Positions 10,599 to 24,269 are shown, counted from the stretch's first letter. The stretch: DNA of 64,000 nt from Psococerastis gibbosa (GCA_963971405.1 CAXART010000009.1:868001-932000), one strand, 5' to 3'. The notes: generated by a model from the sequence alone, not told the origin. Made by a program: numbers and translations.

Positions 10599-11277
10599 AT
10601 GAACACGCAGGAGCAATTGCTCAATGTTAATTACAATACAATGAGCCAAAATAAGCCAAATTAAGACACCCGTGTCATATCAAGACCTTTAAAAAAAATA
10701 AAATAAGTATTTAGCTAATTTTCTTATTCTTGTCGAATGAATTTTTTTTAGCAACATTTAAACCGATGTACACGCAGGAGCAATTGTTTAATATCAAGTG
10801 CGATACAATGAGCCAAAATAAGCAAAATTAAGACACCTACATCTTTTAGAAACCTTTAAAAAAATAAAATAAGTAAATAGCTATTTTTTTTATTCTTGTC
10901 GAATGAATTTTTTTTAGCTACATTTACAACGATGAACACGCAGAAGCAATTGCTCAATGTTAATTACAATACAATGAGCCAAAATAAGCCAAATTTAGAC
11001 ACCCGTGTCATATCAAGACCTTTAAAAAAAAAAAAATAAGTATATAGCTAATTTTCTTATTCTTGTCGAATGAATTTTTTCTAGCTACATTTACACCGAT
11101 GAACACGCAGGAGCAATAGCTCAATGTTGAGTACAATACAGTGAGCCAAAATAAGCAAAATTTAGACACCCAAATCATATCAAGACCTTTAAAAAAAATA
11201 ATATAAGTAAATAGCTATTTTTTTTATTCTTGTCGAATGAATTTTTTTTAGCAACATTTAAACCGATGAACACGCAG

Positions 11278-11289
11278 GAGCAATTGCTC
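11278..11289. other. 12-bp perfect palindrome at monomer start
   Basis: GAGCAATTGCTC equals its own reverse complement. It recurs intact in many a, c, k-to-p and n monomers. Other types have one change, such as GAACAATTGCTC in b, i, q and v, or GAGCAATAGCTC in z. Confidence 0.85.
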
Positions 11290-11368
11290 AATGTCACGTA
11301 CAATACAATGAGCCTAAATAAGCAAAATTAAGACACCTATATCTTTTTAAGACCTTTAAAAAAAATAA

Positions 11369-11395
11369 AATAAGTAAATAGCTATTTTTCTTATT
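11369..11395. other. 27-bp imperfect dyad around TAGCTA
   Basis: AATAAG, T, AAATAGCTATTT, TT, CTTATT: the outer 6-mers are reverse complements and the central 12 bases are a perfect palindrome. Only the single T and the TT spacers break symmetry. It recurs in most monomers that carry GTAAATAGC. In c' monomers the core lengthens to the 14-bp palindrome TAAATAGCTATTTA. Confidence 0.8.
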
Positions 11396-14300
11396 CTTGT
11401 CGAATGAATTTTTTTTAGCTACATTTACACCGATGAACACGCAGGAACAATTGCTCAATGTTAAGTACAATACAATGAGCCAAAATAAGCAAAATTAAGA
11501 CACCTATATCTTTTTAAAACCTTTAAAAAAAATAAAATAAGTAATTAGCTATTTTTCTTATTCTTGTCGAATGAATTTTTTTTAGCTACATTTACACCGA
11601 TGAACACGCACGAGCAATTGCTCAATGTCAAGTACAATACAATGAGCCTAAATAAGCAAAATTAAGACACCTATATCTTTTTAAGACCTTTAAAAAAAAT
11701 AAAATAAGTAAATAGCTATTTTTCTTATTCTTGTCGAATGAATTTTTTTTAGCTACATTTACACCGATGAACACGCAGGAGCAATTGTTCAATGTTAAGT
11801 ACAATACAATGAGCCAAAATAAGCAAAATTAAGACACCCTTATCATATCAAGACCTTTAAAAAAAATAAAAAAAGTAAATAGCTATTTTTTTTATTCTTG
11901 TCGAATGAATTTTTTTTAGCAACATTTAAACCGATGTACACGCAGGAGCAATTGTTTAATATCAAGTACGATACAATGAGCCAAAATAAGCAAAACTAAG
12001 ACACCTACATCTTTTAGAAACCTTTAAAAAAATAAAATAAGTAAATAGCTATTTTTCTTATTCTTGTCGAATGAATTTTTTTTAGCTACATTTACAACGA
12101 TGAACACGCAGAAGCAATTGCTCAATGTTAAGTACAATACAATGAGCCAAAATAAGCCAAATTAAGACACTTATGTCATATCAAGACCTTTAAAAAAAAT
12201 AAAATAAGTATTTAGCTAATTTTCTTATTCTTGTCGAATGAATTTTTTTTAGCTACATTTACACCGATGAACACGCAGGAGCAATTGTTTAATATCAAGT
12301 ACGATACCATGAGCCAAAATAAGCAAAATTAAGACACCTATATCTTTTTAAAACCTTTAAAAAAATAAAATAAGTAAATAGCTATTTTTCTAATTCTTGT
12401 CGAATGAATTTTTTTTAGCTACATTTACACCGATGAACACGCAGGAGCAGTTGCTCAATGTTAATTACAATACAATGAGCCAAAATAAGCCAAATTAAGA
12501 CACCCGTGTCATATCAAGACCTTTAAAAAAAATAAAATAAGTATTTAGCTAATTTTCTTATTCTTGTCGAATGAATTTTTTTTAGCTACATTTACACCGA
12601 TGAACACGCAGGAACAATTGCTCAATGTTAAGTACAATACAATGAGCCAAAATAAGCCAAATTAAGACACCCGTGTCATATCAAGACCTTTAAAAAAAAT
12701 AAAATAAGTATATAGCTATTTTTCGTATTCTTGTCGAATGAATTTTTTGTAGCTACATTTACACCGATGTACACGCAGGAGCAAGTGTTTAATGTTAAGT
12801 ACAATACAATGAGCCTAAATAAGCAAAATTAAGACACCTATATCTTTTAAAGACCTTTAAAAAAAATAATATAAGTAAATAGCTATTTTTCTTATTCTTG
12901 TCGAATGAATTTTTTTTAGCTACATTTACACCGATGAACACGCAGGAACAATTGCTCAATGTTACGTACAATACAATGAGCCAAATTAAGCAAAATTAAG
13001 ACACCTATATCTTTTTAAAACCTTCAAAAAAAATAAAATAAGTAAATAGCTATTTTTCTTATTCTTGTCGAATGAATTTTTTTTAGCTACATTTACACCG
13101 ATGAACACGCAGGAGCAATTGCTCAATGTTAAGTACAATACAATGAGCCAAAATAAGCAAAATTAAGACACTCATATCATATCAAGACCTTTAAAAAAAA
13201 AAATAAGTATATAGCTATTTTTCTTATTCTTGTCGAATGAATTTTTTGTAGCTACATTTACACCGATGAACACGCTGGAGCAATTGCCTAATGTTAGATA
13301 CAGTACAGTGAGCCAAAATAAGCAAAATAAAGACACCTATATCTTTTTAAAACCTTTAAAAAAATAAAATAAGTAAATAGCTATTTTTCTTATTCTTGTC
13401 GAATGAATTTTTTTTAGCTACATTTACACCGATGAACACGCAGGAGCAATTGCTCAATGTTAATTACAATACAATGAGCCAAAATAAGCCAAATTAAGAC
13501 ACCCGTGTCATATCAAGACCTTTAAAAAAAATAAAATAAGTATTTAGCTAATTTTCTTATTCTTGTCGAATGAATTTTTTTTAGCAACATTTAAACCGAT
13601 GTACACGCAGGAGCAATTGTTTAATATCAAGTGCGATACAATGAGCCAAAATAAGCAAAATTAAGACACCTACATCTTTTAGAAACCTTTAAAAAAATAA
13701 AATAAGTATATAGCTAATTTTCTTATTCTTGTCGAATGAATTTTTTTTAGCTACATTTACACCGATGAACACGCAGGAGCAATTGCTCAATATTAAGTAC
13801 AATACAATGAGCCAAAATAAGCAAAATTTAGACACCCAAATCATATCAAGACCTTTAAAAAAAATAATATAAGTAAATAGCTATTTTTTTTATTCTTGTC
13901 GAATGAATTTTTTTTAGCAACATTTAAACCGATGAACACGCAGGAGCAATTGCTCAATGTCACGTACAATACAATGAGCCTAAATAAGCAAAATTAAGAC
14001 ACCTATATCTTTTTAAGACCTTTAAAAAAAATAAAATAAGTAAATAGCTATTTTTCTTATTCTTGTCGAATGAATTTTTTTTAGCTACATTTACACCGAT
14101 GAACACGCAGGAACAATTGCTCAATGTTAAGTACAATACAATGAGCCCAAATAAGCAAAATTAAGACACCTATATCTTTTTAAAACCTTTAAAAAAAATA
14201 AAATAAGTAATTAGCTATTTTTCTTATTCTTGTCGAATGAATTTTTTTTAGCTACATTTACACCGATGAACACGCACGAGCAATTGCTCAATGTCAAGTA

Positions 14301-16433
14301 CAATACAATGAGCCTAAATAAGCAAAATTAAGACACCTATATCTTTTTAAGACCTTTAAAAAAAATAAAATAAGTAAATAGCTATTTATCTTATTCTTGT
14401 CGAATGAATTTGTTTTAGCTACATTTACACCGATGAACACGCAGGAACAATTGCTCAATGTTAAGTACAATACAATGAGCCAAAATAAGCAAAATTAAGA
14501 CACCTATATCTTTTTAAAACCTTTAAAAAAAATAAAATAAGTAATTAGCTATTTTTCTTATTCCTGTCGAATGAATTTTTTTTAGCTACATTTACACCGA
14601 TGAACACGCAGAAACAATTGCTCAATGTTAAGTACAATACAATGAGGCAAAATAAGCAAAATTAAGACACCTATATCTTTTTAAAACCTTTAAAAAAATA
14701 AAATAAGTAAATAGCTATTTTTCCTATTCTTGTCGAATGAATTTTTTTTAGCTACATTTACACCGATGAACACGCAGGAGCAACTGCTCAATGTTAAGTA
14801 CAATACAATGAGCCAAAATAAGCCAAATTAAGACACCCGCGTCATATCAAGACCTTTAAAAAAAATAAAATAAGTATATAGCTATTTTTCGTATTCTTGT
14901 CGAATGAATTTTTTGTAGCTACATTTACACCGATGTACACGCAGGAGCAAGTGGTCAATGTTAAGTACAATACAATGGGCCTAAATAAGCAAAATTAAGA
15001 CACCTATATCTTTTTAAGACCTTTAAAAAAAATAAAATAAGTAAATAGCTATTTTTCTTATTCCTGTCGAATGAATTTTTTTTAGCTACATTTACAACGA
15101 CGAACACGCAGGAACAATAGCTCATTGTTAAGTACAATACAGTGAGCCAAAATAGGCAAAATTAAGACACCTATATCTTTTTAAAACCTTTAAAAAAAAT
15201 AAAATAAGTAAATAGTTATTTTTCTTATTCTTGTCTAATGAATTTTTTTTAGCTACATTTACACCGATGAACACGCAGGAACAATTGCTCAATGTTGAGT
15301 ACAATACAATGAGCCAAAATAAGCCAAACTAAGACACCCGTGTCATATCAAGACCTTTAAAAAAAATAAAATAAGTATATAGCTATTTTTCGTATTCTTG
15401 TCGAATGAATTTTTTGTAGCTACATTTACACCGATGTACACGCAGGAGCAAGTGTCCAATGTTAAGTACAATACAATGAGCCTAAATAAGCAAAATTAAG
15501 ACACCTATATCTTTTAAAGACCTTTAAAAAAAATAAAATAAGTAAATAGCTATTTTTCTTATTCTTGTCGAATGAATTTTTTGTAGCTACATTTACACCG
15601 ATGAACACGCTGGAGCAATTGCCTAATGTTAGATACAGTACAATGAGCCAAAATAAGCAAAATAAAGACACCTATATCTTTTTAAATCCTTTAAAAAAAT
15701 AAAATAAGTAAATAGCTATTTTTCTTATTCTTGTCGAATGAATTTTTTTTAGCTACATTTACACCGACGAACACGCAGGAGCAATCGCTCAATGTTAATT
15801 ACAATACAATGAGCCAAAATAAGCCAAATTAAGACACCCGTGTCATATCAAGACCTTTAAAAAAAATAAAATAAGTATTTAGCTAATTTTCTTATTCTTG
15901 TCGAATGAATTTTTTTTAGCAACATTTAAACCGATGTACACGCAGGAGCAATTGTTTAATATCAAGTGCGATACAATGAGCCAAAATAAGCAAAATTAAG
16001 ACACCTACATCTTTTAGAAACCTTTAAAAAAATAAAATAAGTAAATAGCTATTTTTCTTATTCTTGTCGAATGAATTTTTTTTAGCTACATTTACAACGA
16101 TGAACACGCAGAAGCAATTGCTCAATGTTAATTACAATACAATGAGCCAAAATAAGCCAAATTTAGACACCCGTGTCATATCAAGACCTTTAAAAAAAAT
16201 AAAATAAGTATATAGCTAATTTTCTTATTCTTGTCGAATGAATTTTTTTTAGCTACATTTACACCGATGAACACGCACGAGCAATAGCTCAATGTTAAGT
16301 ACAATACAGTGAGCCAAAATAAGCAAAATTTAGACACCCAAATCATATCAAGACCTTTAAAAAAAATAATATAAGTAAATAGCTATTTTTTTTATTCTTG
16401 TCGAATGAATTTTTTTTAGCAACATTTAAACCG

Positions 16434-18435
16434 ATGAACACGCAGGAGCAATTGCTCAATGTCACGTACAATACAATGAGCCTAAATAAGCAAAATTAAG
16501 ACACCTATATCTTTTTAAGACCTTTAAAAAAAATAAAATAAGTAAATAGCTATTTTTCTTATTCTTGTCGAATGAATTTTTTTTAGCTACATTTACACCG
16601 ATGAACACGCAGGAACAATTGCTCAATGTTAAGTACAATACAATGAGCCAAAATAAGCAAAATTAAGACACCTATATCTTTTTAAAACCTTTAAAAAAAA
16701 TAAAATAAGTAATTAGCTATTTTTCTTATTCTTGTCGAATGAATTTTTTTTAGCTACATTTACACCGATGAACACGCACGAGCAATTGCTCAATGTCAAG
16801 TACAATACAATGAGCCTAAATAAGCAAAATTAAGACACCTATATCTTTTTAAGACCTTTAAAAAAAATAAAATAAGTAAATAGCTATTTATCTTATTCTT
16901 GTCGAATGAATTTGTTTTAGCTACATTTACACCGATGAACACGCAGGAACAATTGCTCAATGTTAAGTACAATACAATGAGCCAAAATAAGCAAAATTAA
17001 GACACCTATATCTTTTTAAAACCTTTAAAAAAAATAAAATAAGTAATTAGCTATTTTTCTTATTCCTGTCGAATGAATTTTTTTTAGCTACATTTACACC
17101 GATGAACACGCAGGAACAATTGCTCAATGTTAAGTACAATACAATGAGGCAAAATAAGCAAAATTAAGACACCTATATCTTTTTAAAACCTTTAAAAAAA
17201 TAAAATAAGTAAATAGCTATTTTTCCTATTCTTGTCGAATGAATTTTTTTTAGCTACATTTACACCGATGAACACGCAGGAGCAACTGCTCAATGTTAAG
17301 TACAATACAATGAGCCAAAATAAGCCAAATTAAGACACCCGCGTCATATCAAGACCTTTAAAAAAAATAAAATAAGTATATAGCTATTTTTCGTATTCTT
17401 GTCGAATGAATTTTTTGTAGCTACATTTACACCGATGTACACGCAGGAGCAAGTGGTCAATGTTAAGTACAATACAATGAGCCTAAATAAGCAAAATTAA
17501 GACACCTATATCTTTTTAAGACCTTTAAAAAAAATAAAATAAGTAAATAGCTATTTTTCTTATTCCTGTCGAATGAATTTTTTTTAGCTACATTTACAAC
17601 GACGAACACGCAGGAACAATAGCTCATTGTTAAGTACAATACAGTGAGCCAAAATAGGCAAAATTAAGACACCTATATCTTTTTAAAACCTTTAAAAAAA
17701 ATAAAATAAGTAAATAGCTATTTTTCTTATTCTTGTCTAATGAATTTTTTTTAGCTACATTTACACCGACGAACACGCAGGAGCAATCGCTCAATGTTAA
17801 TTACAATACAATGAGCCAAAATAAGCCAAATTAAGACACCCGTGTCATATCAAGACCTTTAAAAAAAATAAAATAAGTATTTAGCTAATTTTCTTATTCT
17901 TGTCGAATGAATTTTTTTTAGCAACATTTAAACCGATGTACACGCAGGAGCAATTGTTTAATATCAAGTGCGATACAATGAGCCAAAATAAGCAAAATTA
18001 AGACACCTACATCTTTTAGAAACCTTTAAAAAAATAAAATAAGTAAATAGCTATTTTTCTTATTCTTGTCGAATGAATTTTTTTTAGCTACATTTACAAC
18101 GATGAACACGCAGAAGCAATTGCTCAATGTTAATTACAATACAATGAGCCAAAATAAGCAAAATTTAGACACCCAAATCATATCAAGACCTTTAAAAAAA
18201 ATAAAATAAGTATATAGCTAATTTTCTTATTCTTGTCGAATGAATTTTTTTTAGCTACATTTACACCGATGAACACGCAGGAGCAATAGCTCAATGTTAA
18301 GTACAATACAGTGAGCCAAAATAAGCAAAATTTAGACACCCAAATCATATCAAGACCTTTAAAAAAAATAATATAAGTAAATAGCTATTTTTTTTATTCT
18401 TGTCGAATGAATTTTTTTTAGCAACATTTAAACCG
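16434..18435 (+). repeat. Satellite block 6: 12-monomer shortened HOR half
   Basis: Order: a, b, c', q, r, s, t, u, n, o, y/z, z. Compared with the 15-mer half it lacks v, w and x: u at 17602 runs straight into n at 17769. That n monomer carries GACGAACACGC and GCAATCGCTC, the same variant as the n at 15767. The y/z chimera (18102-18268) has an AAATTTAGACACCCAAATC middle. Confidence 0.9.
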
Positions 18436-21400
18436 ATGAACACGCAGGAGCAATTGCTCAATGTCACGTACAATACAATGAGCCTAAATAAGCAAAATTA
18501 AGACACCTATATCTTTTTAAGACCTTTAAAAAAAATAAAATAAGTAAATAGCTATTTTTCTTATTCTTGTCGAATGAATTTTTTTTAGCTACATTTACAC
18601 CGATGAACACGCAGGAACAATTGCTCAATGTTAAGTACAATACAATGAGCCAAAATAAGCAAAATTAAGACACCTATATCTTTTTAAAACCTTTAAAAAA
18701 AATAAAATAAGTAATTAGCTATTTTTCTTATTCTTGTCGAATGAATTTTTTTTAGCTACATTTACACCGATGAACACGCACGAGCAATTGCTCAATGTCA
18801 AGTACAATACAATGAGCCTAAATAAGCAAAATTAAGACACCTATATCTTTTTAAGACCTTTAAAAAAAATAAAATAAGTAAATAGCTATTTATCTTATTC
18901 TTGTCGAATGAATTTTTTTTAGCTACATTTACACCGATGAACACGCAGGAACAATTGCTCAATGTTAAGTACAATACAATGAGCCAAAATAAGCAAAATT
19001 AAGACACCTATATCTTTTTAAAACCTTTAAAAAAAATAAAATAAGTAATTAGCTATTTTTCTTATTCCTGTCGAATGAATTTTTTTTAGCTACATTTACA
19101 CCGATGAACACGCAGGAACAATTGCTCAATGTTAAGTACAATACAATGAGGCAAAATAAGCAAAATTAAGACACCTATATCTTTTTAAAACCTTTAAAAA
19201 AATAAAATAAGTAAATAGCTATTTTTCCTATTCTTTACGAATGAATTTTTTTTAGCTACATTTACACCGATGAACACGCAGGAGCAACTGCTCAATGTTA
19301 AGTACAATACAATGAGCCAAAATAAGCCAAATTAAGACACCCGCGTCATATCAAGACCTTTAAAAAAAATAAAATAAGTATATAGCTATTTTTCGTATTC
19401 TTGTCGAATGAATTTTTTGTAGCTACATTTACACCGATGTACACGCAGGAGCAAGTGGTCAATGTTAAGTACAATACAATGAGCCTAAATAAGCAAAATT
19501 AATACACCTATATCTTTTAAAGACCTTTAAAAAAAATTAAATAAGTAAATAGCTATTTTTCTTATTCCTGTCGAATGAATTTTTTTTAGCTACATTTACA
19601 ACGACGAACACGCAGGAACAATAGCTCATTGTTAAGTACAATACAGTGAGCCAAAATAAGCAACATTAAGACACCCTTATCATATCAAGACCTTTAAAAA
19701 AAATAAAAGAAGTAAATAGCTATTTTTTTTATTCTTGTCGAATGAATTTTTTTTAGCAACATTTAAACCGATGTACACGCAGGAGCAATTGTTTAATATC
19801 AAGTACGATACAATGAGCCAAAATAAGCAAAACTAAGACACCTACATCTTTTAGAAACCTTTAAAAAAATAAAATAAGTAAATAGCTATTTTTCTTATTC
19901 TTGTCGAATGAATTTTTTTTAGCTACATTTACAACGATGAACACGCAGAAGCAATTGGTCAATGTTAAGTACAATACAATGAGCCAAAATAAGCCAAATT
20001 AAGACACTTATGTCATATCAAGACCTTTAAAAAAAATAAAATAAGTATTTAGCTAATTTTCTTATTCTTGTCGAATGAATTTTTTTTAGCTACATTTACA
20101 CCGATGAACACGCAGGAGCAATTGTTTAATATCAAGTACGATACCATGAGCCAAAATAAGCAAAATTAAGACACCTATATCTTTTTAAAACCTTTAAAAA
20201 AATAAAATAAGTAAATAGCTATTTTTCTAATTCTTGTCGAATGAATTTTTTTTAGCTACATTTACACCGATGAACACGCAGGAGCAGTTGCTCAATGTTA
20301 AGTACAATACAATGAGCCAAAATAAGCAAAACTAAGACACCTACATCTTTTAGAAACCTTTAAAAAAATAAAATAAGTAAATAGCTATTTTTCTTATTCT
20401 TGTCGAATGAATTTTTTTTAGCTACATTTACAACGATGAACACGCAGAAGCAATTGGTCAATGTTAAGTACAATACAATGAGCCAAAATAAGCCAAATTA
20501 AGACACCCGTGTCATATCAAGACCTTTAAAAAAAATAAAATAAGTATTTAGCTAATTTTCTTATTCTTGTCGAATGAATTTTTTTTAGCTACATTTACAC
20601 CGATGAACACGCAGGAACAATTGCTCAATGTTAAGTACAATACAATGAGCCAAAATAAGCCAAATTAAGACACCCGTGTCATATCAAGACCTTTAAAAAA
20701 AATAAAATAAGTATATAGCTATTTTTCGTATTCTTGTCGAATGAATTTTTTGTAGCTACATTTACACCGATGTACACGCAGGAGCAAGTGTTTAATGTTA
20801 AGTACAATACAATGAGCCTAAATAAGCAAAATTAAGACACCTATATCTTTTAAAGACCTTTAAAAAAAATAATATAAGTAAATAGCTATTTTTCTTATTC
20901 TTGTCGAATGAATTTTTTTTAGCTACATTTACACCGATGAACACGCAGGAGCAATTGCTCAATGTTAAGTACAATACAATGAGCCAAAATAAGCAAAATT
21001 AAGACACTCATATCATATCAAGACCTTTAAAAAAAAAAATAAGTATATAGCTATTTTTCTTATTCTTGTCGAATGAATTTTTTGTAGCTACATTTACACC
21101 GATGAACACGCTGGAGCAATTGCCTAATGTTAGATACAGTACAGTGAGCCAAAATAAGCAAAATAAAGACACCTATATCTTTTTAAAACCTTTAAAAAAA
21201 TAAAATAAGTAAATAGCTATTTTTCTTATTCTTGTCGAATGAATTTTTTTTAGCTACATTTACACCGATGAACACGCAGGAGCAATTGCTCAATGTTAAT
21301 TACAATACAATGAGCCAAAATAAGCCAAATTAAGACACCCGTGTCATATCAAGACCTTTAAAAAAAATAAAATAAGTATTTAGCTAATTTTCTTATTCTT

Positions 21401-21768
21401 GTCGAATGAATTTTTTTTAGCAACATTTAAACCGATGTACACGCAGGAGCAATTGTTTAATATCAAGTGCGATACAATGAGCCAAAATAAGCAAAATTAA
21501 GACACCTACATCTTTTAGAAACCTTTAAAAAAATAAAATAAGTATATAGCTAATTTTCTTATTCTTGTCGAATGAATTTTTTTTAGCTACATTTACACCG
21601 ATGAACACGCAGGAGCAATTGCTCAATATTAAGTACAATACAATGAGCCAAAATAAGCAAAATTTAGACACCCAAATCATATCAAGACCTTTAAAAAAAA
21701 TAATATAAGTAAATAGCTATTTTTTTTATTCTTGTCGAATGAATTTTTTTTAGCAACATTTAAACCGA
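18436..21768 (+). repeat. Satellite block 7: 20 monomers, rejoined halves
   Basis: Order: a, b, c', q, r, s, t, u/d, e, f, g, h/e, f/i, i, j, l, m, n, o, p. The u/d chimera (19604-19770) splices the 15-mer half onto the 16-mer half. A second junction, h/e (20270-20435), repeats an e-f step. Type k is missing between j and l. The r monomer near 19104 has a private CTTTACGAATG in place of CTTGTCGAATG. Confidence 0.88.
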
Positions 21769-24269
21769 TGAACACGCAGGAGCAATTGCTCAATGTCACG
21801 TACAATACAATGAGCCTAAATAAGCAAAATTAAGACACCTATATCTTTTTAAGACCTTTAAAAAAAATAAAATAAGTAAATAGCTATTTTTCTTATTCTT
21901 GTCGAATGAATTTTTTTTAGCTACATTTACACCGATGAACACGCAGGAACAATTGCTCAATGTTAAGTACAATACAATGAGCCAAAATAAGCAAAATTAA
22001 GACACCTATATCTTTTTAAAACCTTTAAAAAAAATAAAATAAGTAATTAGCTATTTTTCTTATTCTTGTCGAATGAATTTTTTTTAGCTACATTTACACC
22101 GATGAACACGCACGAGCAATTGCTCAATGTCAAGTACAATACAATGAGCCTAAATAAGCAAAATTAAGACACCTATATCTTTTTAAGACCTTTAAAAAAA
22201 ATAAAATAAGTAAATAGCTATTTATCTTATTCTTGTCGAATGAATTTGTTTTAGCTACATTTACACCGACGAACACGCAGGAACAATTGTTCAATGTTAA
22301 GTACAATACAATGAGCCAAAATAAGCAAAATTAAGACACCTATATCTTTTTAAAACCTTTAAAAAAAATAAAATAAGTAATTAGCTATTTTTCTTATTCC
22401 TGTCGAATGAATTTTTTTTAGCTACATTTACACCGATGAACACGCAGGAACAATTGCTCAATGTTAAGTACAATACAATGAGGCAAAATAAGCAAAATTA
22501 AGACACCTATATCTTTTTAAAACCTTTAAAAAAATAAAATAAGTAAATAGCTATTTTTCCTATTCTTGTCGAATGAATTTTTTTTAGCTACATTTACACC
22601 GATGAACACGCAGGAGCAACTGCTCAATGTTAAGTACAATACAATGAGCCAAAATAAGCCAAATTAAGACACCCGCGTCATATCAAGACCTTTAAAAAAA
22701 ATAAAATAAGTATATAGCTATTTTTCGTATTCTTGTCGAATGAATTTTTTGTAGCTACATTTACACCGATGTACACGCAGGAGCAAGTGGTCAATGTTAA
22801 GTACAATACAATGAGCCTAAATAAGCAAAATTAAGACACCTATATCTTTTTAAGACCTTTAAAAAAAATGAAATAAGTAAATAGCTATTTTTCTTATTCC
22901 TGTCGAATGAATTTTTTTTAGCTACATTTACAACGACGAACACGCAGGAACAATAGCTCATTGTTAAGTACAATACAGTGAGCCAAAATAGGCAAAATTA
23001 AGACACCTATATCTTTTTAAAACCTTTAAAAAAAATAAAATAAGTAAATAGCTATTTTTCTTATTCTTGTCTAATGAATTTTTTTTAGCTACATTTACAC
23101 CGATGAACACGCAGGAACAATTGCTCAATGTTGAGTACAATACAATGAGCCAAAATAAGCCAAACTAAGACACCCGTGTCATATCAAGACCTTTAAAAAA
23201 AATAAAATAAGTATATAGCTATTTTTCGTATTCTTGTCGAATGAATTTTTTGTAGCTACATTTACACCGATGTACACGCAGGAGCAAGTGTCCAATGTTA
23301 AGTACAATACAATGAGCCTAAATAAGCAAAATTAAGACACCTATATCTTTTAAAGACCTTTAAAAAAAATAAAATAAGTAAATAGCTATTTTTCTTATTC
23401 TTGTCGAATGAATTTTTTGTAGCTACATTTACACCGATGAACACGCTGGAGCAATTGCCTAATGTTAGATACAGTACAATGAGCCAAAATAAGCAAAATA
23501 AAGACACCTATATCTTTTTAAATCCTTTAAAAAAATAAAATAAGTAAATAGCTATTTTTCTTATTCTTGTCGAATGAATTTTTTTTAGCTACATTTACAC
23601 CGATGAACACGCAGGAGCAATTGCTCAATGTTAATTACAATACAATGAGCCAAAATAAGCCAAATTAAGACACCCGTGTCATATCAAGACCTTTAAAAAA
23701 AATAAAATAAGTATTTAGCTAATTTTCTTATTCTTGTCGAATGAATTTTTTTTAGCAACATTTAAACCGATGTACACGCAGGAGCAATTGTTTAATATCA
23801 AGTGCGATACAATGAGCCAAAATAAGCAAAATTAAGACACCTACATCTTTTAGAAACCTTTAAAAAAATAAAATAAGTAAATAGCTATTTTTCTTATTCT
23901 TGTCGAATGAATTTTTTTTAGCTACATTTACAACGATGAACACGCAGAAGCAATTGCTCATTGTTAATTACAATACAATGAGCCAAAATAAGCCAAATTT
24001 AGACACCCGTGTCATATCAAGACCTTTAAAAAAAATAAAATAAGTATATAGCTAATTTTCTTATTCTTGTCGAATGAATTTTTTTTAGCTACATTTACAC
24101 CGATGAACACGCAGGAGCAATAGCTCAATGTTAAATACAATACAGTGAGCCAAAATAAGCAAAATTTAGACACCCAAATCATATCAAGACCTTTAAAAAA
24201 AATAATATAAGTAAATAGCTATTTTTTTTATTCTTGTCGAATGAATTTTTTTTAGCAACATTTAAACCG
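21769..24269 (+). repeat. Satellite block 8: complete 15-mer HOR half
   Basis: Order: a b c' q r s t u v w x n o y z, the same as 13932-16433. The q monomer near 22270 has a private GACGAACACGC start and a GTTC change. Confidence 0.92.

Larger units (their letters stand above)
7763..11265 (+). repeat. Satellite block 4: 21 monomers with 6-mer duplication
   Basis: Order: a, b, c', q, r, then s t u v w x twice, then n, o, y, z. It is the 15-mer half-HOR expanded by one tandem 6-mer. The b monomer at 7930 has a private GAACTATTG. Confidence 0.9.
11266..11432 (+). repeat. Representative monomer, type a
   Basis: A typical 167-bp unit. Its start carries GAGCAATTGCTC, a perfect 12-bp palindrome (11278-11289). 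The middle is CCTATATCTTTTTAAGACC. An A-rich run follows, then the TAGCTA-centred dyad (11369-11395), TTCTTGTCGAATGAA and an 8-T run. About 167 bp is close to the DNA length protected by a nucleosome plus linker histone. Confidence 0.9.
11266..16433 (+). repeat. Complete 31-mer higher-order repeat, 5168 bp
   Basis: The full order a b c d e f g h i j k l m n o p a b c' q r s t u v w x n o y z appears without interruption. It is the best reference unit for the window; most other blocks are deletions, duplications or rejoinings of it. It divides into a 16-monomer half (11266-13931, 2666 bp) and a 15-monomer half (13932-16433, 2502 bp). Each half starts with a-b-c, and both contain n-o near the end, so the HOR probably arose from a shorter ancestor that doubled and diverged. 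Confidence 0.9.

Noticed and set aside
11355-11372. AATAAA polyadenylation-like hexamers in nearly every monomer.
   Set aside because: They are by-products of the A-rich run; there is no transcription unit for them to serve.
11390-11420. A CENP-B-box-like site around TTCTTGTCGAATGAA.
   Set aside because: On the reverse strand it contains ATTCGACAAGAA, which shares TTCG with the box. The required later A and CGGG positions do not match.
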